From the NCBI GenBank assembly GCA_022402565.1, contig JAKRSC010000011.1, forward strand, positions 1 to 64,000: a stretch of 64,000 nt of DNA, read 5' to 3'. Numbering within the stretch: position 1 is the first letter of the stretch; every line of letters begins with the position of its first letter. Below the pieces are notes generated by a model. That model saw only the letters and a list, made by a program, of their open reading frames with translations, ran no database searches and was not told the DNA's origin. This stretch comes from Hydrotalea sp. Lineage in GTDB: Bacteria; Bacteroidota; Bacteroidia; Chitinophagales; Chitinophagaceae. Shown one piece after another: positions 34,474 to 42,497 of this stretch. Made by a program: the position numbers and the translations under genes.

Positions 34474-36132
34474 ATGCTCAAGAGAATTTTATCTATTACT
34501 CTAATTGGCTGCTTCTCAACATTATTTGGACAAGACTCTATTAAAAAATCTGATATTCACGCAGCACTCAGATTAATTGATTTGCAGTATACAGAGGCTG
34601 AAGTGGACTCGATGTTTCAAAGTGTTCGTACCAACTTGAATTATATTAAACAACAACATCAAACAAAACTAACGAATGATGTGCCGTTGGCTTTTATTCA
34701 TAGCCCTTTATTGCCTAACATGCAACCACTTAGTCCTAACAAGCGTGCAATTCAATGGAAAGCACCAATTACTAAGTTGCCAGTAAATAGAGAGGAACTC
34801 GCTTTTTATTCTGTTGCAGAATTAAGCTACTTGATAAAAAATAAAATCATTTCTTCAGAAGAGCTAACAAGATTTTTTATTGCCAGAATAAAAAAATGGG
34901 GAGATACATTGCAGTGTGTAGTAAGTATAACAGAAGAATTTGCAATTCAACAAGCAAAAGCTGCCGATGCAGAAATTAGAGCAGGAAAATATCGAGGCCC
35001 ATTACATGGCATACCATACGGACTAAAAGATTTGTTTGCAGTAAAAGGAACGAAAACTACTTGGGGTGCTGCTCCATACAAAGATCAAGTTATTGAGCAA
35101 GATGCTTTTGTATATCAGCAATTAAAAAATGCAGGTGCGGTGTTGGTTGCAAAATTTACTCTAGGCGCATTAGCAATGGGTGATGTATGGTTTGGTGGAA
35201 GAACAAATAACCCTTGGAATATGACGTATGGTTCTTCTGGTTCATCGGCCGGTTCAGCTTCTGCTACTGTTGCAGGTTTGGTTCCATTTGCAATTGGTAC
35301 TGAAACATGGGGCTCTATCATTTCACCTTCTAGTACTTGTGGCGCCACAGGTTTACGTCCAACTTTTGGTACTGTTAGTAGATCAGGCGGTATGACACTC
35401 TGTTGGAGTTTAGATAAGGTGGGCCCAATCACTAGAAATGCAATGGATGCTGCTATTGTTTATGAAGCCATTATTGGAAAAGATCCAAATGATCGCTCTA
35501 CAGTAGCTGCTGGTTTTGATTTCAACCCTCAGTATGATATCAAAAAATTAAAAATTGCTTATGCTAAAAATTATTTCGATCGTATAAGAGATACAACGAG
35601 GTCTGAATGGAAAGTACTAGCTGAATTTAAAAAAATGGGAGTAGAACTGATTCCTGTTGTATTTCCAGATAGCGGTGTGTACAAACCGGGTATGATGGAC
35701 TTAGTCCTAACAGCTGAATGTGCAGCTACTTTTGATGAATTCACAAGAATGAATGTAGATGATATGATGACTGCTCAAAAAAGAGGTGATTGGCCGAATA
35801 TTTTCAGAACAGCACGATTACTTCCTGCTACAAGTTATATCAATGCTAATCGACAGCGCTATCAGTTAATGGAAAAAGTTAATCAGCTTACGGAACAGTA
35901 TGATGTTATTATTTGTCCAACAAGAGGAAGTGGTAACCAAAGTGCAATCACTAATTTAACAGGTCATCCAGCTATATGTGTACCAACAGGATTTGATTCA
36001 AGAACTAATTTACCTTCAAGTATTACATTTATTGGAAAGCTTTATGGCGAAGGAGCCATTGTAGCTGCTGCAGATGCTTATCAGAAAAAAACGCACTGGC
36101 ATCAGCAGCATCCAGAAAAGTTTAAAAACTAA
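34474..36132 (+). CDS. Exported amidase (amidase signature family)
   Basis: About 552 residues from the ATG at 34474, giving a signal peptide (MLKRILSITLIGCFSTLFGQ). After a ~90-residue N-terminal extension comes the amidase signature domain with the Ser-cisSer-Lys triad: Lys in GLKDLFAVKGT, the Gly/Ser loop GSSGSSAGSAS, and the nucleophile region GTETWGSIISPSS. Such enzymes hydrolyse amide bonds; with a signal peptide this one should act in the periplasm or outside, unlike GatA. The substrate is unknown. Its stop codon abuts the stop of the convergent YdeI-like gene (36132/36133). Confidence 0.9.
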   Translation: MLKRILSITLIGCFSTLFGQDSIKKSDIHAALRLIDLQYTEAEVDSMFQSVRTNLNYIKQQHQTKLTNDVPLAFIHSPLLPNMQPLSPNKRAIQWKAPITKLPVNREELAFYSVAELSYLIKNKIISSEELTRFFIARIKKWGDTLQCVVSITEEFAIQQAKAADAEIRAGKYRGPLHGIPYGLKDLFAVKGTKTTWGAAPYKDQVIEQDAFVYQQLKNAGAVLVAKFTLGALAMGDVWFGGRTNNPWNMTYGSSGSSAGSASATVAGLVPFAIGTETWGSIISPSSTCGATGLRPTFGTVSRSGGMTLCWSLDKVGPITRNAMDAAIVYEAIIGKDPNDRSTVAAGFDFNPQYDIKKLKIAYAKNYFDRIRDTTRSEWKVLAEFKKMGVELIPVVFPDSGVYKPGMMDLVLTAECAATFDEFTRMNVDDMMTAQKRGDWPNIFRTARLLPATSYINANRQRYQLMEKVNQLTEQYDVIICPTRGSGNQSAITNLTGHPAICVPTGFDSRTNLPSSITFIGKLYGEGAIVAAADAYQKKTHWHQQHPEKFKN

Positions 36133-36597
36133 CTAAGCCATTTTGCGGGCATTAGTGATGCCTGATTTTAATAGTTCGGCAATGCGCAGAGATTTTTCAA
36201 TTCTTTTCTCTGTGCTTTTTAATTTATTGATAAGAAATAAAATACTTCTTTGGTTACCAGGTCGAAGCGATTGAAATACTTTTTCGGCATCCACATCTTG
36301 CTCTAAGACAGCCGTCCATTCTTCTGGAACATGAAATTGTACAGGATGAATATCCTGAGATAATGTCACATTAATTTCATGACCCACTTGTATGTTCAGC
36401 TCTTTTAATTTTGCTTGGCTAATTTGTATTCTGAATCCACTTGGCTTAAGTGATTGTATTGCGGCGTGGTAAGCTTCAGAATTATTTATACTAACAAGTA
36501 CTCTTTTCTGCCCTTTGTTGAGCCATTTCAGTGCCTCTTTTTCTGGCAAATCAAATCCATGTGTACCAGTACTGTTTTTGTAAATCGTAGCTTTCAT
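36133..36597 (-). CDS. YdeI/OmpD-associated (DUF1905-like) protein
   Basis: 154 residues. The first ~90 form a DUF1905-like beta-barrel (KRVLVSINNSEAYHAAI, GFRIQISQAKLKELNIQVG) and the C-terminal helices match the YdeI family (VPEEWTAVLEQDVDAEKVFQSLRPGNQR, then INKLKSTEKRIEKSLRIAELL). The function is unknown in all organisms I know of; it is cytoplasmic. It lies 30 bases downstream of the antiporter gene on the same strand. Confidence 0.83.
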   Translation of the reverse strand: MKATIYKNSTGTHGFDLPEKEALKWLNKGQKRVLVSINNSEAYHAAIQSLKPSGFRIQISQAKLKELNIQVGHEINVTLSQDIHPVQFHVPEEWTAVLEQDVDAEKVFQSLRPGNQRSILFLINKLKSTEKRIEKSLRIAELLKSGITNARKMA

Positions 36598-36627
36598 TCT
36601 TGATAAAACAGTTTAAATCAAATTTTG

Positions 36628-37563
36628 TTACCATCCCATAACTTTAATCAAGAATAGGATATACAAACACAGAAATAGCCAGCCCTCCCAAGTTGATATT
36701 TTCTTATCCTGCGTGAGTAAGTAAAATAGTAGTCCCGCAGCTCCCATCATAGGTAGCGAAAATTGTAGTAGTGTATTGGGCACTTCTATCTTTCCAAAAA
36801 AACTAGCAATAGGTGGAATCATTAAGGTATTGAAAACAGATGAGCCCAGCACATTACCTATAGCCATTTCTGTTTTTCCTTGTCGAACCGCAGCAATATT
36901 CACAGCTAATTCTGGCAGTGTTGTTCCTAATGATAGAAGTGTAAGAGCAATAATGGATGATGGCACAGAAAGAGCAATTGCTAATTCACTAAGCGTTTGA
37001 ATGGTATAGTCGGCTCCAAAATAAATACCAACCGATGCTACTAGTAAAACAAGAATTGGCTTTGCTGATAAGGATGAATGATCATTTGAGTTAGACTTTT
37101 TTAAATTTTCTTCATTACTTCCTTTAATCAGGTAAATGGCATATGCTAAGTAAATGAATAAGCCAATAATGGCTTCTTGCCATTGTATTATTCCGTCGTA
37201 TGCAATAATGATAAAATATAAAAAACTGCCAACTAAAAAATGAAGATCAATGTACATGTAACTGCTTTGGAGCAAAATTGTTTTTCTATATAAAATCACT
37301 ACCAAGCCTGTGATCAGGAAAATATTGGAAATATTTGCTCCCATAATATTTCCTGGAAGAATTTCCGAATTGCCTTGTTGAACAGACATAATACCCGCTA
37401 TAAGTTCTGGTAAAGAGGTGCCTATGCCAACAATAAACACTCCAATCACAAAAACAGGTAGCCCAAGCCATGCACCAATTTGTTCAGCAGAATCAGTAAA
37501 GTACTTAGCAGAGAGGAGTAATACGAGCAGTGCTCCAGCAAAAGTCAATAATGTAATTAGCAT
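36628..37563 (-). CDS. Calcium/sodium antiporter family protein (CaCA)
   Basis: 311 residues from the ATG at 37561-37563. A longer frame reaches 37707 but runs through a terminator hairpin, so the short form is right. About ten hydrophobic helices carry the two inverted alpha-repeats: GTSLPELIAGIMSVQQGNSE with GNIMGANISN, and LGTTLPELAVNIAAVRQG with GNVLGSSVFN. The Glu residues in the two LPE motifs are the expected cation ligands. It should exchange Ca2+, or another cation, for Na+ or H+ across the inner membrane. Confidence 0.93.
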   Translation of the reverse strand: MLITLLTFAGALLVLLLSAKYFTDSAEQIGAWLGLPVFVIGVFIVGIGTSLPELIAGIMSVQQGNSEILPGNIMGANISNIFLITGLVVILYRKTILLQSSYMYIDLHFLVGSFLYFIIIAYDGIIQWQEAIIGLFIYLAYAIYLIKGSNEENLKKSNSNDHSSLSAKPILVLLVASVGIYFGADYTIQTLSELAIALSVPSSIIALTLLSLGTTLPELAVNIAAVRQGKTEMAIGNVLGSSVFNTLMIPPIASFFGKIEVPNTLLQFSLPMMGAAGLLFYLLTQDKKISTWEGWLFLCLYILFLIKVMGW

Positions 37564-37611
37564 AGCTAAAGATAAAAAGAACAGAACTCTCTTGTGTGAA
37601 GAATAAGCCAA

Positions 37612-37643
37612 TAAAAAAACCGCAATCTGAATTGGATTGCGGT
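37612..37643 (-). terminator. Terminator of the enoyl-CoA hydratase/paaZ unit
   Basis: A 9-bp stem (accgcaatc 37619-37627, gattgcggt 37635-37643) with a 7-base loop is followed on the minus strand by a T-run (A-run 37613-37619). It lies 15 bases after the hydratase stop and before the antiporter start, separating the two transcription units and supporting the shorter antiporter start. Confidence 0.88.
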
Positions 37644-37657
37644 CTATTTTAAAAGCT

Positions 37658-38434
37658 TTAAGCGTTCTTTTGTTTGAAGGAGGCAATGAACGCCTTACTA
37701 AAATCACTGAGTATTAATCGTCCACTCATAGCAGCTCTTTGTAACAGTAATTCATCCCAATGATTGGTGCCTTCCCAGAATACCTGTTTTAGTTGAAGTA
37801 AAGCATCTTGGCTAGATTTAGCTAACTGATTTGCAAGAGCAACTACAGCTTGATCGAGTGCAGCTGTGTCATCATATACTTCAGCAAATAAATTGTTTCT
37901 AAGAGCCCAATTTGCATCTCGCCACCTGTGTGCATCTAAGGCTAATTGCGTAAATGCGCCTGTACCCATTTTTCTTTCGATAGCAGGACCAACTACAAAC
38001 GGACCAATGCCTACAGCCAACTCACTTAATTTAATAGCAGATTGTTGAACTGCAATACTATAGTCGGCTGCCGCAGCAATGCCTACACCACCGCCCACAC
38101 ATTTTCCCTGAATTCTTGCTATTACAATTTTACCACAAGTGCGCATGGCATTAATCACTTTCGCAAAGCCACTGAAAAATTCCAGTCCGCTGGCTTCATC
38201 AGTAATAGCGGCCAGCTCATCGAACGAAGCACCAGCACAAAATACCTTTTCACCTTTAGATTGTAAGACAATTACATGTACTTCTTTGTTTTTTCCTGCG
38301 GAATGAATATGGCTTGCTAGAGTGCGCAAAACTTCGCCAGGCAAAGAATTACTTTGTGGATGAAAAAAAGTAACAGTTGCTATATGATTGTCGACTAAAG
38401 TTTCTACAAAAGCTTCACCAAAATTTTGTCTCAT
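37658..38434 (-). CDS. Enoyl-CoA hydratase/isomerase family protein
   Basis: 258 residues with the crotonase fold: oxyanion-hole segments VFCAGASFDEL and GKCVGGGVGIAAAADYSIA, then KLSELAVGIGPFVVGPAIERKMG. In rat crotonase two Glu residues are catalytic. Here the first is replaced by Gly (GGVGI) and the second is kept (SEL), as in isomerase-like members. This form is typical of the Bacteroidota gene next to paaZ, and it may act on unsaturated or ring-opened CoA esters in phenylacetate or amino acid breakdown. It begins 2 bases after the paaZ stop and shares its promoter. Confidence 0.9.
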   Translation of the reverse strand: MRQNFGEAFVETLVDNHIATVTFFHPQSNSLPGEVLRTLASHIHSAGKNKEVHVIVLQSKGEKVFCAGASFDELAAITDEASGLEFFSGFAKVINAMRTCGKIVIARIQGKCVGGGVGIAAAADYSIAVQQSAIKLSELAVGIGPFVVGPAIERKMGTGAFTQLALDAHRWRDANWALRNNLFAEVYDDTAALDQAVVALANQLAKSSQDALLQLKQVFWEGTNHWDELLLQRAAMSGRLILSDFSKAFIASFKQKNA

Positions 38435-38436
38435 AC

Positions 38437-40491
38437 TTATTCTGATTGGTTTAATTTTTTCACCATAGTTAAAATGGTAGCAATGGCAACCATTTCATTG
38501 GCATTATCCCAAATTTCTACATGCCATTTTACAATTCCCTTCGCTACATCATTTTCGTCGCGTTTAAGTTGATTAATTTTTTCCTTACAAGTAAAGCGAA
38601 CGTGGATGGTAGCACCAGGATAAACTGGCTTTGTAAATCTGAGTTCATCTAATCCATAGTTTAATAATACAGGTCCTTTTTTACTTCCATCAACAAACAA
38701 TCCTGCTGCAGCACTCATTACAAAATAGCCATGTGCTACTCGCTGTTCAAATAAAGTGCCTTCTAAACTAGTTGCATCTGTATGTGCGTAAAAGTGATCC
38801 CAGCTCAAATTCGCAAATTGATTGATATCGCTTTCAGTAATAGTACGTTTGCCTGTGATAAGCGTATCGCCTACTTGAATTTCTTCAAAGTGTTTGCGGA
38901 AAGGATGAACAACATCTTCTTTGCCAGTTGCGCCTTGTTGATACACACCACTGATTGCAGTAATCATATCTGGTGATCCTTGTACTGCCACTCTTTGCAT
39001 ATAATGCTTTACACCGCGTATACCACCCATTTCTTCACCGCCACCTGCTCTTCCTGGCCCTCCGTGTACCAATAACGGCAGCGGAGAACCATGCCCTGTA
39101 CTTTCTTTCGCACAAGCAGCATTAAGCACCAATATGCGACCGTTGTATGTGCCCGCACCCAGTACAAACTCAGTTGCAATTTTTGTATCATTGGTTATGA
39201 TACTACTACACAAAGATCCTTTTCCCATTTTGGTGAGTGCAACTGCAGATTCAGTCCCTTTGTACGGCATTAATGTTGCAACAGGTCCAAAGGCTTCTAC
39301 TTCATGCACTTCTGAACTACCAAAAGGATTGTCATTTAATAACAAGAGCGGACTTAAAAATGCGCCCTTCATAGCATCTGCATCAATGACTTCAACGCTA
39401 TCTAATGAGCCATAAATCAATTGAGAAGAAGCGAGTAGTTTTTGCACCTGTGTTTTTACTTCAGTTCTTTGGGTTTCACCAGCAAGACTTCCCATTCGAA
39501 CTTGTTCATTCAGAGGATTACCAATGGTAGTTTGCGCAAGTGCTTTTCCAATTGCCTGTTGAACTGCTTCTATCTTATTCTCAGGCACAAATATTCTTCT
39601 TACAGCCGTACACTTCTGACCACATTTGATGGTCATTTCCTTCCTCACTTCTTTAATGAATATATCCCATTCAGCCGAGCCTGGTTCTACATCTTCACCC
39701 AATACCATTGCGTTCAATGAATCGGCTTCCATGTTAAAAGGAACATTTTCAGCAAGTATCGTTGGATGGCTCTTCAACATTAATCCAGTATGCGCAGAAC
39801 CAGTGAAGGTTACTACATCTTGAGATGTTACATGATTCAGCATATCGCCAGCTGATCCGCATAGTAATTGCAAGGCTCCAACAGGAAGGATGCCAGATTG
39901 AATGATTTCTTTAGTTACTGCTTCTGTTAAAAATGAAGTTGCAGTTGCTGGTTTCACAATAGCTGGAACTCCTGCAAGGATATTCACTGCAATCTTTTCT
40001 AACATTCCCCATACAGGGAAGTTAAATGCATTGATATGGATAGCCACACCCTCTTTGGGAATAAGCAAGTGATGGCCCATAAAAGTTTGTTGTTTTCCCA
40101 GTAAGTGCGATTCGCCATCAAGGCAGAAAGGCGTGTCAGGAAATTTTCTTCGAAGCGATGCATAAGAAAACAAATTTCCTATGCCACCTTCAATATCTAT
40201 CCAGCTATCTGCCTTAGTAGCCCCTGTTTGGTAGCTAATTGCATAAAACTTCGGCAAATGGTTCCTTAAATGAAGCGCTAATGCTTTCAACATTTGTCCC
40301 CTTTCATGAAACGTCATTTTTCGAAGAGCGGGATTACCAACGGTTCTTGCAAAGTGAAGTGCACCAGCAAAATCTATTCCTTTTGTGCTTGCTTCGGCAA
40401 TGGGTTCGCCTGTTATAGCATGGAAAAGGGTTTGGCCGTTTCCAGCACCTTTCACCCATTCTCCCATTACATAATTCTCTAATTGATACAT
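38437..40491 (-). CDS. paaZ: Phenylacetate degradation bifunctional protein PaaZ
   Basis: About 684 residues from the ATG at 40489-40491. The N-terminal ~510 form an aldehyde dehydrogenase domain with the nucleophile Cys in IKCGQKCTAVRRIF and the general base in NMEADSLN. The C-terminal ~140 are an R-specific MaoC-type hydratase (NLSWDHFYAHTDATS, RVAHGYFVMS). PaaZ hydrolytically opens the oxepin-CoA ring and oxidises the resulting semialdehyde in aerobic phenylacetyl-CoA catabolism. Both halves look intact. The rest of the paa genes are not in the window. A TAGCTTTG -7 element overlapped by a palindrome lies directly upstream. Confidence 0.95.
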   Translation of the reverse strand: MYQLENYVMGEWVKGAGNGQTLFHAITGEPIAEASTKGIDFAGALHFARTVGNPALRKMTFHERGQMLKALALHLRNHLPKFYAISYQTGATKADSWIDIEGGIGNLFSYASLRRKFPDTPFCLDGESHLLGKQQTFMGHHLLIPKEGVAIHINAFNFPVWGMLEKIAVNILAGVPAIVKPATATSFLTEAVTKEIIQSGILPVGALQLLCGSAGDMLNHVTSQDVVTFTGSAHTGLMLKSHPTILAENVPFNMEADSLNAMVLGEDVEPGSAEWDIFIKEVRKEMTIKCGQKCTAVRRIFVPENKIEAVQQAIGKALAQTTIGNPLNEQVRMGSLAGETQRTEVKTQVQKLLASSQLIYGSLDSVEVIDADAMKGAFLSPLLLLNDNPFGSSEVHEVEAFGPVATLMPYKGTESAVALTKMGKGSLCSSIITNDTKIATEFVLGAGTYNGRILVLNAACAKESTGHGSPLPLLVHGGPGRAGGGEEMGGIRGVKHYMQRVAVQGSPDMITAISGVYQQGATGKEDVVHPFRKHFEEIQVGDTLITGKRTITESDINQFANLSWDHFYAHTDATSLEGTLFEQRVAHGYFVMSAAAGLFVDGSKKGPVLLNYGLDELRFTKPVYPGATIHVRFTCKEKINQLKRDENDVAKGIVKWHVEIWDNANEMVAIATILTMVKKLNQSE

Positions 40492-40510
40492 GAGATACAA
40501 TTTAGGTGGA

Positions 40511-40533
40511 CAAAGCTAACGTATGTTAGCTTT
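40511..40533 (-). promoter_or_regulatory. Palindromic operator over the paaZ -7 element
   Basis: A perfect inverted repeat with 9-bp arms (40512-40520 and 40525-40533) around a 4-base centre overlaps TAGCTTTG, an exact TAnnTTTG element on the minus strand (40511-40518). The core CTAACGTATGTTAG differs at one specified position from CNAACGNNCGTTNG, the site I recall for the TetR-family phenylacetate repressor PaaR of Thermus. A repressor bound here would block the paaZ promoter, and phenylacetyl-CoA would be the expected inducer. No TetR gene is in the window. Confidence 0.65.
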
Positions 40534-40552
40534 TAATTCTGTGAAAATTCAG

Positions 40553-41014
40553 TTATTCTAAGCCAAACTGTCTGGCATGGTGGCGACAATGTTTATACAG
40601 TAGTTGGATCGATTCTTCAAAATTCAATTCCCCAAAAACCGGATTTAAGATGGTCAAATTAGGGGTTGATTCATAAATCTGTTCCCACTTATTGATTTCG
40701 GAAATGAGTTTCTCAATGGCTTGTTCCACCGATGCAAATCTGTGTGGAAAGGGTTCATCTGGTAAAGCAGGACTTTTTGTGTTTTCGCGAAACTCTTTAT
40801 CGCTCATAAGGAAAGCCCTTAATTTTTCAAGGTTTTCTGCAGGACTTATGATTTTTGAAGCAGGCAGAGAACCGTTTGCATTTTTGAATGATAAAATCAG
40901 GTGCTCAACCATTTGTTGAAAATCCATTCTGCCCCAATTTGGACTTTTATCCTTGTTAGCAGCTTGAAGAAGTTGGGGAAATGTGGTTTTGATATACTCT
41001 AATTGTGCTTTCAC
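40553..41014 (-). CDS. DUF1569/DinB-like protein
   Basis: About 153 residues using a GTG start at 41012-41014. The frame runs upstream to 41083, but that part encodes the adk terminator hairpin, so it cannot be the natural start. It has GRMDFQQMVEHLILSFKNANG, and the C-terminal NPVFGELNFEESIQLLYKHCRHHARQFGL is the hallmark of DUF1569, a four-helix-bundle family related to DinB with a likely His-based metal site (H near the start, HxxxxHHxRQ at the end). The function is unknown. It lies between adk and paaZ on the same strand. Confidence 0.82.
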   Translation of the reverse strand: MKAQLEYIKTTFPQLLQAANKDKSPNWGRMDFQQMVEHLILSFKNANGSLPASKIISPAENLEKLRAFLMSDKEFRENTKSPALPDEPFPHRFASVEQAIEKLISEINKWEQIYESTPNLTILNPVFGELNFEESIQLLYKHCRHHARQFGLE

Positions 41015-41052
41015 GATGCAGTATTTGGCACAAGATAGGGTGGTATGGGCAT

Positions 41053-41080
41053 AAAAATACCCCTCCTGTTTGGGAGGGGT
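41053..41080 (-). terminator. adk terminator
   Basis: An 8-bp GC-rich stem (acccctcc 41059-41066, ggaggggt 41073-41080) with a 6-base loop is followed on the minus strand by a T-rich tail (41053-41058). It lies about 30 bases past the adk stop codon and separates adk from the DUF1569 gene. Confidence 0.9.
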
Positions 41081-41110
41081 CAATTAAGCAGTTAGTGTTA
41101 GTTCTATATA

Positions 41111-41689
41111 CTAAGACAGCCTAGCGTCAATTTCGCTGCATAGATTTGAAAAAATTTCTTCAATTGTTCCTTCTCCCTTGATTTTCACCACTTTATCAAA
41201 ATCTTCATAATAGGATGCAACTGCCGCTGTTTTGGTTTCGTACTCCTGGATGCGTGCACGAATGACAGTTTCATTAGTATCATCGCTTCTACCGCTGGTT
41301 TTACCCCTATTAAGAAGACGTTGTACCAATTCGGTTTCGCTCACTTCTAAGGCTAACATAACAGAAATAGATGTTCCTTTTAATTTCAAAAGTTTATCCA
41401 ATGCTTCCGCTTGTGCTGTTGTCCTTGGAAAACCATCAAACAAAAAGCCAGCAACACCAGAATTAGCATCTAATGAAGAACTAATCATACCAATAACTAC
41501 CTCATCTGGTACCAACTGACCTTTATCCATAAAGTTCTTTGCCTCTAAGCCAAGTGGGGTTTGGGCAGCTATTTCACTACGAAGTAAATCGCCTGTTGAG
41601 AGGTGTTTCAGTTTGTATTTTTCAATAATTTTTTCACTTTGGGTCCCTTTTCCACTACCTGGGGGGCCAAATAAAATGAGATTGAACAT
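41111..41689 (-). CDS. adk: Adenylate kinase
   Basis: Adk interconverts ATP plus AMP and two ADP. The 192-residue protein is the short-lid form usual in Bacteroidota. It has the P-loop GPPGSGKGT (8-16), the AMP site HLSTGDLLRSE and FDGFPRTTAQAEAL, and a short LID around RGKTSGRSDDTNETV with no zinc cysteines. A promoter element TATATTTG lies upstream (41714-41721), and an intrinsic terminator follows. Confidence 0.97.
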   Translation of the reverse strand: MFNLILFGPPGSGKGTQSEKIIEKYKLKHLSTGDLLRSEIAAQTPLGLEAKNFMDKGQLVPDEVVIGMISSSLDANSGVAGFLFDGFPRTTAQAEALDKLLKLKGTSISVMLALEVSETELVQRLLNRGKTSGRSDDTNETVIRARIQEYETKTAAVASYYEDFDKVVKIKGEGTIEEIFSNLCSEIDARLS

Positions 41690-41713
41690 GTGTTTGCTGC
41701 CTTAAGTGAAGAG

Positions 41714-41721
41714 CAAATATA
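41714..41721 (-). promoter_or_regulatory. Candidate adk -7 element
   Basis: The minus strand reads TATATTTG, an exact TAnnTTTG match, 24 bases before the adk ATG. No TTTG was found at the standard distance upstream, so only the -7 half is supported. Confidence 0.45.
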
Positions 41722-41845
41722 CTAAAGCCAGTTGATTTCTATGTGTTTGGCATTTGAGTTGCTTTGTTAGAATAAAATGTAAAAAATGATGGGTGATAGA
41801 ACTAAAGGCCTGAATTTTGCGTATATCTCTAGTAAAATAAAGATT

Positions 41846-42421
41846 ATGAATATGAAATGGGCATATGGTTTGGTCCTCCTCATTTGGGGCAGTTGCATGG
41901 CCCAAAGTAACCAAGCACCTAAACAAGCAACTATGAAAGAGAAATCAAATAACCCAGTCTTTTCAAAAAATGATACCACGCCAGTTGTACTGAGTGACCA
42001 AGAGTGGAAGAAAATTTTGAGTCCAGAGGAATACTATATAGCCCGACAAAAAGGTACTGAGCGTCCGTGGACCAGCAAATTTGAGAAGTTTAATGAGAAG
42101 GGAACTTATTATTGTAAGGCCTGTGGAAACGCATTATTTAAAAGCGATACAAAATTTGATAGTGGATGTGGATGGCCAAGTTTTTATGAGCCTATTAAAA
42201 AGGGATCTATTATTTATTTGCCAGACCACTCACATGGCATGGTAAGAACAGAAGTTCAATGTGGTAGGTGTAAAGCTCATTTGGGTCACGTGTTTGAAGA
42301 TGGACCACCGCCAACAGGTTTAAGATATTGTATTAATGGCGTGATTTTAGATTTTGAAGAGGCGAAGAAAACAGAGGAAAAGTATGAATCAAATAAAGAG
42401 ATTCGGAACAAAAAAAGTTAG
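41846..42421 (+). CDS. msrB: Exported peptide-methionine (R)-S-oxide reductase
   Basis: About 191 residues from the ATG at 41846; a second ATG lies two codons on. An N-terminal hydrophobic leader ([13 protein letters not shown]) suggests export, possibly as a lipoprotein. The MsrB domain is complete: [17 protein letters not shown], zinc-binding pairs CKAC and CGRC, GCGWPSF, and the catalytic Cys in RYCINGVIL. It repairs oxidised methionine in envelope proteins. The C-terminus carries a charged extra tail ([21 protein letters not shown] region). It is divergent from adk and followed after 76 bases by the SusC-like gene. Confidence 0.94.
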   Translation: MNMKWAYGLVLLIWGSCMAQSNQAPKQATMKEKSNNPVFSKNDTTPVVLSDQEWKKILSPEEYYIARQKGTERPWTSKFEKFNEKGTYYCKACGNALFKSDTKFDSGCGWPSFYEPIKKGSIIYLPDHSHGMVRTEVQCGRCKAHLGHVFEDGPPPTGLRYCINGVILDFEEAKKTEEKYESNKEIRNKKS

Positions 42422-42497
42422 TCTGCTTTTCATTAAATCTTAGAAATAATTTAATATAAATTGTATTTTCATAGCAAACATCCACAAACTAAATGCT

